This document shows positions 36,190-47,312 of a stretch of DNA of 64,000 nt, piece by piece (the stretch's first letter is position 1; the number at the start of each line of letters is the position of its first letter). The translations under genes were made by a program, and so were the position numbers. The DNA comes from Theocolax elegans (lineage: Eukaryota > Arthropoda > Insecta > Hymenoptera > Cerocephalidae): contig CM047426.1 in NCBI GenBank assembly GCA_026168455.1, positions 81,557,986 to 81,621,985 of the forward strand, written 5' to 3'. The notes beneath the pieces are model-generated. The model saw only the letters and a list, made by a program, of their open reading frames with translations. It made no database searches and was not told the DNA's origin.

Positions 36190-38640
36190 GGGGTTTCTTC
36201 CTATTTTTTTTATAACATGCTTTTCTTCCACGTTATACCACTAATTTAGGGGAGCTTTTTTTGATAATTAATTCTCTTCGAGTTTCATCGATTTTTTTCT
36301 TACTTTGGCTTTTCGAGGAGTTTATATATTACCACGGGGTTCTCAAGTGCTCTCCCACTTCTGATTATGTGCACAACAATTTTTAATCCGCAAACTCTCG
36401 TTAAATAATTATGCTCTTTACGTATCTTTCAAATTTAATATATTCTTTGAAAATAAACACGGTCGCGTATGTATACAAATATATGTATAACTATAAGGGA
36501 TTTCATTATAATTTCCAACGCATACTGTCATGGTATAACTTTATACCGAGACAGTGTTACAATAAGTAGAAAGTATGACCAGCGTTGCGTATTTACCATG
36601 CGGTTATGCAGAAAATTCTATTCAAATTTTATTCTACGCGTACAACAGTACATTTGTTTGTTAAAAATAGTTACAACAAATATTTACTTAAGATTTACTC
36701 TAACAAAAATAAAGTTAATTAATTGTTTTTTTTTCTCATTCGTTTAATTATTAATACTTGCAATTAGTTCAATTGAATTTAAATTTATAATTATTCATTA
36801 ATCGCCTACATTAATTAAGGTTTAGTAAAAATAAGAAAGTAACCGTAGGTATGAAAATAAAATTAATACTTATTTTGTTTGTACATAAAAATATTAATTA
36901 AATATAAAAGAATAAACATAAATATTAATAATAAATATAAATATTGCGTAATTAAAATTACATATGATGAAATTTACTTAGTAATATTAACGGAAGTCAA
37001 GTATTATTTTATTCTACATATTTATTTAATAGTACTACCGCAGGGGTATATTATGCAGAAAAGACTTTGCATAAAATCTCGTATATTAAGTAAAAAAATA
37101 AAATTAATCTTTTATTAGCATGAAACTTATCTTTACTCGACAACAAGACAACACGTAAAAAAGTTATTTACAATGTTGATTAATCAATTTTTTATACTTA
37201 ATATATATACATCGTTGAAATCCCAATTGTACCCCGATAATAAATTTTAGTATCGTAACAAACATAATTATTTTAATGTCACCATAATAAAAAAAAAAAG
37301 AATAATGTACCTACTTTTAAAAAAAATCAGTAAAACGGTACAAAATATTTTCCGCCACAGGTGCCATCATTCATTTAGGCACACCACATTTGGCTTGAAA
37401 CAAAGATACGAGAAGCTGCGCATCTACGCAAAAAAAGTCTCTGCGGTAGTAAGAAAAAAGGATTAGTGCTAATGGACCTATTTGCTAAGACAAAGAGTAA
37501 GTATTGAAAAGGGATAAGAGTCTGTGTATATAAAACTGAGCAATTAAAAAAACAACACAATTAACTAGGATGTTTGATGTTTGCCTTTTACCCTGTATTA
37601 AATATGAATTAAAAACTAAGTGGTTGTTAATGAAAGAGTTTAATCGGACATCAATTACACTTACTCCTTAAAAAAATAAAAAAGAATATTTTAAGTGAAT
37701 TTAAATTAAAGAAAACCTTTTTATTCACATTTTATATTTTATAACTATTAGAGTTATCTTTCGAGATTAAAAATTATAAAAATGATTCATAAGTTATGAT
37801 CGGTGACGTTAATAACTTCCGATGTACGAGATAATAAAAACATTATTTGATTAAAATCGTTAAAAAAAAATTTTTTCGTTTAGGATAAAAACTTTTTATT
37901 CTGTTGTTACTAGAAAAAATTGTAGCTGAAGGTTCATGCGGAGTCGTTGTTGTGACTTTGTTATTTCTACGTAAAAGAATTTGATACATAATGTATATTA
38001 CATATATTTACTTCAGCTACAAAATATTACAGCTTGTAGATGTAAGGAATAAGGATGTACGCACGTCATATTCATATTTGTATTAACTAAAGCCAGTATA
38101 GTAATTATATATGCTCATTAAAAGAATTAAATTTTGCAAAATGCGCAACAGCTAGCAATATTTATCAAAATAAAAATGTATTAATATTAAATATACTTCT
38201 ACGTTTTAAGTGATTTAAATGCGAAAGTTTATTTGTGAGTTTAGATACTTTAAAATAGCTATCCTGTTATATATATATATGCTCAAATAAATATTAGTTT
38301 AATGTGAAATTTAATAACTGTTTATGAGCAAACCACCCACCAGAAATCTATATAAATGAAAATTCACTTAAAACTCCCACAGTATATTTACTAAATAAAA
38401 TTTAATGTACATTTAGTTTTACAAATAAGACAAATATTATTTTTCCAAATATCAGGCTGAATAATTAAAGGTGACAAGAATTAGCGATGAAAAATATCTT
38501 GGGAATAAAAATGACCGTTATCTCTCGAAGACTAACAATTGAATATTCAAAAGAACACGGTTTTCAATAAAAAGGCAGGTGTGTCCTTTTCTAAATATAA
38601 ACTGCAGTCCAATAGCCAAAAATAGTTGAAAAAAGGGTAA
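36190..38640. other. AT-rich non-coding stretch
   Basis: No gene, RNA or clear repeat is seen. Frames such as 36469-36747 and 36879-37118 (plus) are AT-driven. Confidence 0.5.
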
Positions 38641-38817
38641 AAAGGTAAGTATACACCCACCCCCAGAAAAACTGCAAGTCGCGCGAGTTTACCGGAAAAA
38701 GAAAGTTGCGTTAAAAATAGAAAGGGTTGAAAAGCGCATATAAGGTGCGAGGGAGATGGGTAGAGACCCGAGTCTGGTGTACGAGGTGTAGTTCAGAGGG
38801 AGCCGCTGGTCTGCGAG

Positions 38818-38836
38818 GTATATATACGTGACGTCA
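38818..38836. promoter_or_regulatory. TATA-like box next to CRE octamer
   Basis: GTATATATAC (38818-38827) sits one base from TGACGTCA (38829-38836), a perfect cAMP-response-element octamer. Both are inside a GC-rich patch at about 38640-39060 with GCGCGCGCGCG. Both motifs are palindromic, so they do not show direction. It might be the distal neuronal promoter of Rbp or of an unseen plus-strand gene. Confidence 0.3.
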
Positions 38837-39060
38837 CGGGGTGGTCGTGTACGCGCTTATCAATGAACGTACTCGACGCCTACGGAGCCGCGCGCGCGCG
38901 CAGAGTACAAGATACGGAGAAGGGGGATAAAACAGGAATCGTTCGCGCGCCACCCCTGCACTGGTAAACCCTCCCTTTTGACTCTTGAGTTTTAAGACTT
39001 ACGCAGGGGTCTGTACACCTCTCGATTTCGAGGGGGACATGGATTAACAATTGGATAGTC

Positions 39061-40483
39061 TCTCTATGTTTTAAGGGGTATATACAGACACACTCAATTT
39101 ACTCCACATTTTCCGCATCGTGTAACAACAATACTATAAACATTATATCGAAGTAATTGGTAGTAGTAATTAAAAAGCGCGTGCTTTTGAATATATCTAT
39201 TACTATAGAAATGCTAAAAATTATTCATTTAAATCGAAACTAACCATTCTAATATTCGTCGTACGCTATAACAAATCTAACCCGATTCAAGAATTATATA
39301 CGTATACATATATATAAATTGTAGAAAAGTATAGAATTTTAGTTTGCCTGGCGTAACCAATTTTACGAATGTAGGCGTCATGAAACGTACGTCATACATT
39401 TCAGTAGGTTTGAATGACGTGCGATATTCAACGTTGCTTTTGTCTGGATCCTCCTTTCACGAGATTTCGTACATGCAATTTGATAGTCTTTTTACCATAT
39501 TCTGATTAATCTGTACCAATGAAACGTGAACTCGAGAATTTTTTTTTGTTTTATTTCATTTTTTTGAAAGAAAGTGTATGTAGTACGGCTATTTATTCGA
39601 ATAATATATATTATATGGTGAAATATTACGACATACAAATTTATTTGAAAATTAATACAACTTGTAACTTGCAAACTTTTTAATTTATTATTAAAATATT
39701 TTAAAAAATTAGTCTATTTTTATAACTTACTATGTAAACGGCTAAAATAAGGGATTACAATCATGGTATTTCAAAGAGCGTAAATATATAAATATCTATG
39801 ACATATATTCATGCATATAAGGATCAATTACAACAAATGTTCCAAGTAACTTTATTACCACCATTATAACAGTTAGAATTTCGTGTCGTATCTTATACAG
39901 ATATCCCGCTGATCTTGAATCAACAAAGTGTAGGGTTACTCCAAATTTCTACTTCTCAAGAATTCTTCCCCATTATTTTCTGAAAGTATTTAGGTACTAT
40001 CGATGAGAAACAAGAACATTATTGAGTTAACAATTCAGTGAACAACTATTATAATTGGAAAAATAAAAAACTATTTTAAACACAATTTGTGTTAAAATAC
40101 TCTTGATAAATTATAATACAACAATTCTAATTAAAGGTTTGTCGAAAGTATGCGCCTAATACGTATTTATACAACTTTTAAAAATAAACATGTTTCTACA
40201 TATACGTATAGCCTATATGATGCCGGAACCATACAAAAAATATCTAAATAAATAATGTATATTCTTTTTATTTTCGAGCATATGATTTAAAAATAGTCTT
40301 CTTGTCAGAACTTTAGTACTTTTAGCTATATTAAATAACGATATTGCATATATTATTATACGTTTTCATATACATATAACTACAACACCACGATATATTA
40401 AATCGATAGGAACTTTACACCGGCTGAGTAACAGTTTGTGCAATTTGAGTAATAATCTCAATAGTGGATTAAATATGCAGTTA
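39061..40483. other. AT-rich non-coding stretch
   Basis: Nothing recognisable was found before the SINE at 40484. Confidence 0.5.
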
Positions 40484-40689
40484 TATTTTTTTTTTAAATT
40501 AACGCTGCTCTTTTTATGATCTAATTTTGGTGCTAATCAGCGATGAAGGTCATACGATGTCTGAGAAGAAAGCACTTGTTGAAAAAGACATTTTCACAGT
40601 AGTGCTTGTATCAATCGACAGAGACCGGGAATCGAACGTAGGACCTCCGGGTACGAATCCACCACTCTACCGACCGAGCCATCGCAGAC
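40484..40689 (-). mobile_element. tRNA-derived SINE
   Basis: Read on the minus strand, the 5' head contains TGGCTCGGTCGGTAGAGTGG (a Pol III A-box pattern) and, 36 bases on, GTTCGATTCCCGG (a B-box pattern), followed by an unrelated ~120-bp body and an A-rich tail at about 40486-40496. The T-arm does not pair properly, so this is not a working tRNA gene. The 5' end is split by the foldback element at 40690. Confidence 0.6.
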
Positions 40690-41093
40690 GAGTTCATTCA
40701 AAATGTGTGCGATATTTCGAATTTTAAAAATTAGAATAACTTTTTTGTTATTTTGACCAAGAAAATAGAATTATCACTATTTCGAAAGTAATAAAATCGT
40801 CAGATATTTGGTATTAAGTGCAATATTTCGAATTCCAAATACTAGATAAACAATTTTCTACATTATTGTCTGTTATCAAGGTATTATTAGACAAATATTA
40901 TAACAGTTATTTCTCTACACTTTAAAGTTTGAATTTTTGGAACAAATTTGTAAAAACTGAAGGATGCATTATTTTCGAAATAATGATCTTTCTATTTCTA
41001 TTGATTCTAAATAATAAAAATGCATTTCTAATTTTTGAAATTCGAAACAATGCACACATTTTGAATGAGTTTTCGACAAATTAAACCCGACCC
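40690..41093. mobile_element. Foldback MITE (copy 2) inserted in SINE
   Basis: This is a diverged copy of 21121-21547: it shares TTCATTCAAAATGTGTG, AATTTTAAAAATTAGAATAA, AAAATCGTCAGATATTTGG and the inverted right half ending TTTTGAATGAG. It is flanked by the 8-bp direct repeat TCGCAGAC (40682-40689 and 41094-41101), which looks like a target-site duplication made in the SINE head. About 23 bp of the left terminus seen in copy 1 are missing. An 8-bp duplication would fit hAT- or P-type transposition. Confidence 0.65.
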
Positions 41094-41479
41094 TCGCAGA
41101 CCACAATCAATCATATATTTATTTATGTATATTTAATTGCATATGTATTGGTCTTCAAGTTATATATTACAAACGATTAATTAATTAGTATTATAAATTT
41201 ATTAATAAATATATATAATAAACACAAATAAAAGGTGATAATGAAGTTATAATAAAGTGCGAAAATGATGCAAAACTACTAAAATCTGCTCAATTAAAAA
41301 AAAAGAACAAGTTAATAAGCCAAAAATTAGAATAATTGGTATCGATAATTTTGAATAAATGAACAACTAAGATCTAGAAGAAGACATTAATGAAAAAAAT
41401 TTTAACAGCTGTGTTAGTAAAGGCGTGGTTCTGCATATACGTATATAAATCGAGGTAGTGAATTAACAACGGCAATAAT

Positions 41480-41964
41480 GGAAGTCTGCTGACATGCATA
41501 AAAACATCAGAGACAATAAAAACAGAATTTACGTAGGTCATCAAAATTGCAAAGTATATGATGTTATATCAGTGAAGCCGTGTCCTTGTGTATGGTCGCT
41601 TTGGTGATGATACATGAATGATACTATCTGTTTAAAATGTGCAGGTAATCACAAAACCAACGAATGTAGTCCTGGCAATAGTCATAACTGTCTCAACTGT
41701 ATTTACAGTAATAAAAAGTATAAGACAAAATGTAATGTTAATCACATGTTAGCTGATACAGTTAGTTGTGAAATATTAAAAATTAAAATTAAAAAGTATA
41801 TTGATATGACCGATTATGAAGTTTTACCAATCGTACCAAAACTTATTGTTAAAGTAGATAATACTACTCTAAGTACATTTAGCAACATGAAACTTAATCA
41901 CACATCAACATCAACATTACGCCTTGCAACAAAACATGAATGTAGTTCAACAAGCTCGTTATGA
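41480..41964 (+). pseudogene. LINE ORF1 (gag-like, zinc knuckle) relic
   Basis: RIYVGHQNCKVYDVISVKPC is followed after a stop by CLKCAGNHKTNEC and CLNC...C, the series of CCHC-type knuckles of CR1/Jockey-type LINE ORF1 proteins that bind the element RNA. The largest open part is 41614-41964 (116 codons). In-frame stops and frameshifts upstream make it inactive. It is followed directly by endonuclease-like sequence. Confidence 0.7.
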
Positions 41965-41989
41965 CCGAATAATAAGTAATATTATATAA

Positions 41990-43205
41990 TGGTCAATTTT
42001 TCTAATAAAATTACAAAAGATTCCTTGATGGATCGTGATACAAGAATCGAAGAAACTGTTTGTTGTACATTCAAGAGCTAAATACTACTATTTGTACAAA
42101 TAATAATTTAATTATGTGTGTTAATATTAGAAGTTCAAATGCTAACTTATGTAAGTTGGAACGTGTGATTGAGAGTTTAGTTGTTAAGCCATATATTATT
42201 GTATGTACTGAAACTTAGAATTTGATATGTCCTCAGTTGAACAATTTAATTGGATACAAAATTTATTATAATAATAGTAAAATAAACAAATTGGATAGGG
42301 TAGATATAAATTTTAGATAAATTACAAGAAAATACCGAAATATTAGTGTTTGAGAAGCTGTGTATTAAATTGCAATTTCAAAATACGGAATGAAAACGTT
42401 GTTATATCAGCACTTTATAAATCACATGATTATCCCAAAACTGAATTCATTTTAGACTTGAAAATTTTGATTAGCTCTTATAATTTTTGTAAACATCATA
42501 TTTTATAATTGGGGATTTTAATATTGATATACTAGGTAATAATATTATAAGTTAGGAATTTTTGCAAGATTTTCTTGAAAAAATGTATCTTCCTGGTTTT
42601 GGGGGAATAACAAGACCGTCTATATTGTCTATATTGTGCATTGATCATTTATTTCATCAAAAGCAATTCTGTAAAATTTAATACATATAAAATTAATAGT
42701 ACTTTCACTGACTAGTATCCTCTTTTTATGACTTTTAATGGCAATTTTAATGATATGAGGTTAATAAGGTTCATAACAAAATAAACTATAATAAATTAAG
42801 AGAAGTAGCGGACAAAGTTAATTGGAACAATATTGTGAAACAGAAGGATCCAGATAATGCTACTAAATTGATAATTATGTGAATATAAAGATGCATTGTA
42901 TCTTCAAAAAGTAATAAGATTAGTAAAAATAAAAGTAAGAATAATATATATAGAAAAAATTGGATTATTAAGGCTATCTTACATTCATGTCATAAAAAAA
43001 GAAATGCTTTATAAAGTCTGGAAAAATAATTAGGATAATTTATAGATTAAAAATGAGTATAAAAATTATACTAAAGTACTTAAGATAAAATAATTAAAAA
43101 ATATATAATTAATTAGACTAATAATAAAATTGTTAATCAAAATAAGATAGCTAACAACTTGAATGAATTTTTCTGTAAAGTTGGATCTACACTTACTAAT
43201 AAAAT
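41990..43205 (+). pseudogene. LINE ORF2 endonuclease relic
   Basis: Broken frames spell family-typical endonuclease pieces. They include INIRSSNANL with VKPYIIVCTET (42120-42220), a degenerate GDFNIDIL-like stretch (about 42510-42535), CIDHLFH (about 42640-42655), WIIKAILHSCHKK (about 42960-43000) and NLNEFFCKVGSTL (43155-43195). Many stops and frameshifts are present, so this is an old copy. It is interrupted at about 43230 by a retroelement on the other strand and seems to resume at about 44440. Confidence 0.7.
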
Positions 43206-43233
43206 CTACTATTTAAATCAACTAACAACCCAT

Positions 43234-44404
43234 AATGCGCGAGAAATTCAGCACCTATACGATTGGCGTTAAGTCAACGGCAATTACGAAATTCCATAAA
43301 AAATCGCGTCTTAAGCCAAAATTGAATGCGGCTGTCTTCGTGCCGTATGTTGATATAACCGCGTCATTTGCTGTCGCTAACTCGTACGTCGGCTTATTAA
43401 GCGAGCGTGAATATATACTTAGATCGGAGGTCTTATAGACAAAATAGCGTACCTATACGTGTTGCGGTCAGTCATAAATAAGCGGCGGATGTGGAGGTGT
43501 GAATCGCTTGCCGCCATTAGAAATTGCCTTGTTACGTTTCCCGAAAACGTATACTGTCCACTACACTTGCGCGCGTTTTTACCAAATGTTTCGTGGTACC
43601 AACAAAATCAAGGGTTCTGTTGCAATTAGAACCGAGGCGTGCGACTACATCTACGCGATCTGTGGTAGTCCCAAGATGTGGTGAGTCTCGGCTGTTTGAG
43701 CCGATTGCGATCGGCAAAAAGTAGCCATCATCATTGTCAGTCGCGTTTCCATACCCGAGTCGCTATTTTCACGTGCTTCACATATTTGAGGACGATCTGC
43801 GAACGCTTCGGTAATGCGGTCCGCGAACTCCGCGAGTTTGTCCAAGAATACTATTCCTGTCTAACGAGGATTGCCCGAGTCGTCGTCGACTTTCGACTTA
43901 GCAACATCTCATCGGTGAGCGCCGGCCTGCTGAGTGCGCGGAGATGGCGCAAAAATTGTGCGAAGACTTGCGATCGCCCATGTCCTCGCGTTCGAGCAGC
44001 TGTAGCGTCTTCGCCTCTTGTGAGACGCCGAGTCGCTGAATCAACTCATTTTTGAGTTGCGTCTAAGGATCATTTCGAGGCTATTTTACTATCAAATCAC
44101 GCACTTCGGAAGCATATTTCGTGCCGAGAGAGGGAAGTATAACGTTGTATTTGTCCTCTTCTGTGGTTATTTTCGCACTTTTGAACAAACTTTTCTCTAA
44201 CCAAAACCACAGTTCTGGATCGTTGGGTTCGAACGCGGGCACGTGTAATTTTGAGAAACTCGGAGCCTCTGCGGCAGGATTGTTTTGTTATTCATTTGAC
44301 ATGGTTCGAATTTTATGCACACACTCAAATAGTTATTTACTTACACCAACCTCATGTTTGTTTCACTCAAAATGTTGACGTCGAGATCACGTCGGGGTCA
44401 CCAA
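43234..44404 (-). pseudogene. Gypsy-type LTR retrotransposon fragment (PBS, gag, protease)
   Basis: On the minus strand a primer-binding-like site TTGGTGACCCCGACGTGA (44387-44404) is followed by a gag-like frame: VPAFEPNDPELWFWLEKSLF, ITTEEDKYNVILPSLGTKYA, QEAKTLQLLEREDMGD and LDKLAEFADRITEAF. Next come a zinc-finger-like zone and a retropepsin-like region (RLFVTDRN, FVIADVNANRIGAEFLAHYG, the latter in pieces). Stops and shifts break it. No LTR or pol follows; the fragment ends with the protease. Its GC content is well above that of the flanking LINE, marking it as a foreign insert. The plus-strand frames here are shadows. Confidence 0.75.
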
Positions 44405-44439
44405 TTTGTGGGGTAGGTACAGGAATAATTGGTAGGCAA

Positions 44440-44960
44440 GATATATATGTAAGTATATTATTATATATGTATAATAAGTATTATAAGTATGCTAAATTTT
44501 CAAAACTCATGAAAAAAGAGTTGTTAATGTTATTGTATTATGCACTTTTTCATAGTATTGTCACGTATGGTATAATTGCTTGAGGTGGTGCTTATAAAAA
44601 TAATTTAGATTTATTATCTAGAACTCAAATTAGACTGTTCAAAATTATTAGGAAAAATAATGTTTTCATCTTAATCTAATAATAATAATCTTTTGCTTAT
44701 GAAGCAATTGTTTTTCATTATTATAAATTAGAAGATATTTTTATATAAAAGAATTTCTAATAAGGTAAAAGACCCAGTGATTGGAAACTTAACCTTACTG
44801 AAATGATGTAATAATTGGATACCAAAATTTAGTATTTATTTTAAGAAAATTGTTTCTAGCCGAAAAAAAACTATGCAAAACAAAAAGTTACTTAATTAAA
44901 TCAGTATTCATAGTCGAATTTGTTTCCTATATATCTTTATATAAAAGATATTAATGATTC
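44440..44960 (+). pseudogene. LINE reverse-transcriptase C-terminal relic
   Basis: LLYYALFHSIVTYGI followed by GGAYKNNLDLLSRTQIRLFK is the conserved post-catalytic segment of CR1/Jockey-type reverse transcriptases. It lies on the same strand as the endonuclease relic at 41990-43205, so both probably belong to one element split by the Gypsy fragment. Most of the RT domain is missing. Frame is lost after about 44700. Confidence 0.6.
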
Positions 44961-45649
44961 TGTCCAACAACTAGGACATGTCCACCTTACTGGGTCTTAC
45001 CAGAAATAAAAATATACCTTTACCAAAAATAACTAAATTAGTAAGTAATAAAAACAGTCACTAGTGTTGCCATACGAATGTTTAATGATTTACCAAATTA
45101 ATTAAAGAATATTAACTAATAGTAAACAAAATATGAGAAAGAAACTTAAAAATTGAATTAGATAAATTTATATATTTAAATATTACAGAAAAATGGACTG
45201 TAATAAAGTAAAAACAAATTATCCAAAATGCTACCAAGTTGGATTCAAAATAAAAAAGCTGATTCAAATTGACTTACAAGTTTTTTTGATCCAGGGTTAC
45301 CGTTTAGAGTTTTTTGTCCTCTATTATTTAATGTAAATAAAGTAATATGGTTTGAGTACAATATAGAAAAAATACCTCTATCTTGCAATATTGTGCTGAT
45401 CTGTATATCAGATCACCTGAAGCAACGATTTTGGCTCGAGTAACTAATTTTAACAAGATAAGCGTTAACTTATTCTTTAACAATTTAGAAAAAGTTCGAA
45501 TAATATTCAATTTTGAATCCCAAAATATGTACAATGTAAATGAATCAGGCATAATTACAGCGCGTAAACCAAATAAAATTATATAGCTCGAAAAGGACGA
45601 AAACAAATAGGTGGAATATAATGTCTAGAGAAAGGTAATTTTAGTTTAA

Positions 45650-45787
45650 CCTTTAGAGGGCCGGAAAACCACTATAGTGGCTCGACCCATGATGGGCACT
45701 TTGTCAATGACCAATCCATGATATAAGATACCCTTTTTCCACTTTTCTATGGAGGATATGCCATCCCAAATTCCGGCCCTCTAAAAG
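45650..45787. mobile_element. piggyBac-like MITE, 138 bp, TTAA target
   Basis: CCTTTAGAGGGCCGGAA faces TTCCGGCCCTCTAAAAG, a 17-bp inverted repeat with one mismatch. Both ends abut TTAA (45646-45649 and 45788-45791), the target duplicated by piggyBac-type transposases. The inside (CACTATAGTGG, short palindrome) is non-coding. It sits in the pogo pseudogene, so it inserted later. Confidence 0.8.
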
Positions 45788-46127
45788 TTAAATAGGTAAC
45801 TAACAGGGAAAAATTGAAATTGAGATATTAAAATTATTTATTATATTTTTATTTAGGTAAGATAGTTACTATTACTGTAACCGTTTTAATAGCTATATAG
45901 TATTACGTTATCACCCTTTCCTCTTTTTCCTAGAGTTAAGTTTCACCAACAAATGATTTCTCAAGCTCCGGAGATAGTGCTGGCGTTGCGTGTCCCAGCT
46001 GTTAATTTGAAAACATTTTTAAAATGTATTCGGAAAATATTATAAAATTTTCAAGATGTTCATTCGACAAGCCTTGTTTCTTATTTTTAGACATTAACGT
46101 ATCTCACATGTATTTAGATAACACTAA

Positions 46128-46807
46128 CAAGGAGACCCTCATATGTTTGGGAAACGGATCGTGCCCAGCTTGTAGTTTCTGTTTTCTAATATAAAAATAT
46201 GAAAAAAGCCAGAGCCGCAGACTCTAACAATCGTTTTTTCAAAAGTTATACGCTGTTAAAGCAAAATTTCTAAAAAAAAGAGACTTCACTTTAAACGCTT
46301 ATAACTTCTGACCTATCAAATATCGACATTCAAACCAAAGTTTACTAAAAAGCTGAGATAAAATAGATACATTTTTAAAAAAAGTACGTTCAAATCCGTT
46401 AAAATGGAGCAGAGTTATAACCAAATTGAGAATTAGAAGCAATTTTAAACAAAATTGGGCAGTACAAATTTTATTGATTTTTTTGAAGCTAAATTTCTGC
46501 AAATTCTTAATTCGGCTATAACTCTGCTCCATTCCAACGGATATGAACGTACTCTTTTTTTAAATTATATCGATTTTATCTCAGCTTTTTAGTAAACTTT
46601 GGTTTGAATGTCGATATTTGATAGATCAGAAATTATAAGCGTTTAAAGTGAAGTCTTTTTTTTAGAAATTTTGCTTTAACAGCGTATAACTTTTGAAAAA
46701 ACGATTGTTAGAGTCTGCGGCTCTGACTTTTTTCATATTTTTATATTAGAAAACATATACTACAAGCTGAGCACGATCCGTTTCCCAAACATATGAGGGT
46801 CTCCTTG
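46128..46807. mobile_element. Foldback MITE, 680 bp, TAA target
   Basis: The element is a single long palindrome: CAAGGAGACCCTCATATGTT at the left end is mirrored at the right end. Inverted matching runs through CGTATAACTTTTGAAAAAAC, AAACTTTGGTTTGAATGTCG and GGAGCAGAGTTATA, up to a ~85-bp loop near 46430-46500. It is flanked on both sides by TAA (46125-46127 and 46808-46810), which fits the TWA target of PIF/Harbinger transposons. It disrupts the pogo pseudogene. No transposase is encoded. Confidence 0.8.
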
Positions 46808-47312
46808 TAAGTATGCTAAGGACAATGGAGTCGTTATGGTGACATTTCGTCCAAATAAGTCACACAAACTTGCAACCTCTAGATCACTTTATCTTTGGTT
46901 CCAAAAGCAACTTTAAACAGGATATCCAGCACATGGGTTGCAAATAATCCTAGAAAAAGTAATGAAGATCGTTGACATACCAGGTTTGGTAAAAAGTGTA
47001 TTTTCTATAGAAAATATTCAAACCGGATTTTGAGTTTCTGAGATATATACATTAAATAGGAATATTTTTAGTGAAGCTGATTTTGCACCATCAGATGTAA
47101 CAGAATTTTACTATGAAAGTAATGAAAAAGTGAGCGAGCAGCAGAATTTTGTACCATCGGCCAAAATTGAGCCAATTTCAACTGCTTCTACTGAAGCAAA
47201 GCAAAGCACTCGGGTCAAAGGAAAGACTAGAATTTTAACCGATACTCCAGAAATGGATGAATTAGAATCAATTAACAAATTTATGATTTTTTTACACAGG
47301 GCGACATTCCCT

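Larger units (their letters stand above)
45360..47312 (+). pseudogene. pogo-like (DDE) transposase pseudogene with nested insertions
   Basis: Three separated parts line up with pogo/Jerky-type transposases. Part 1 (45383-45645) has SPEATILARVTNFN, VNLFFNNLEKVR and MYNVNESGIIT. Part 2 (45790-46127) has SSSGDSAGVA and PCFLFLDINVSH. Part 3 (46811-47312) has SHTNLQPLD, GLVKSVFSIENIQTGF and RNIFSEADFAPSDVTE. The first catalytic Asp position reads Asn (VNESG), and stops and frameshifts are present, so it is dead. Part 1 and part 2 are separated by a piggyBac-like MITE, and parts 2 and 3 by a foldback element. Confidence 0.75.

Noticed and set aside
40617..40687. A functional tRNA gene
   Set aside because: A- and B-box patterns are present but the T-arm does not pair and an unrelated body and A-tail follow; it is a SINE head.
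43678..44055. 125-codon plus-strand frame
   Set aside because: It is the antisense shadow of the Gypsy gag region.
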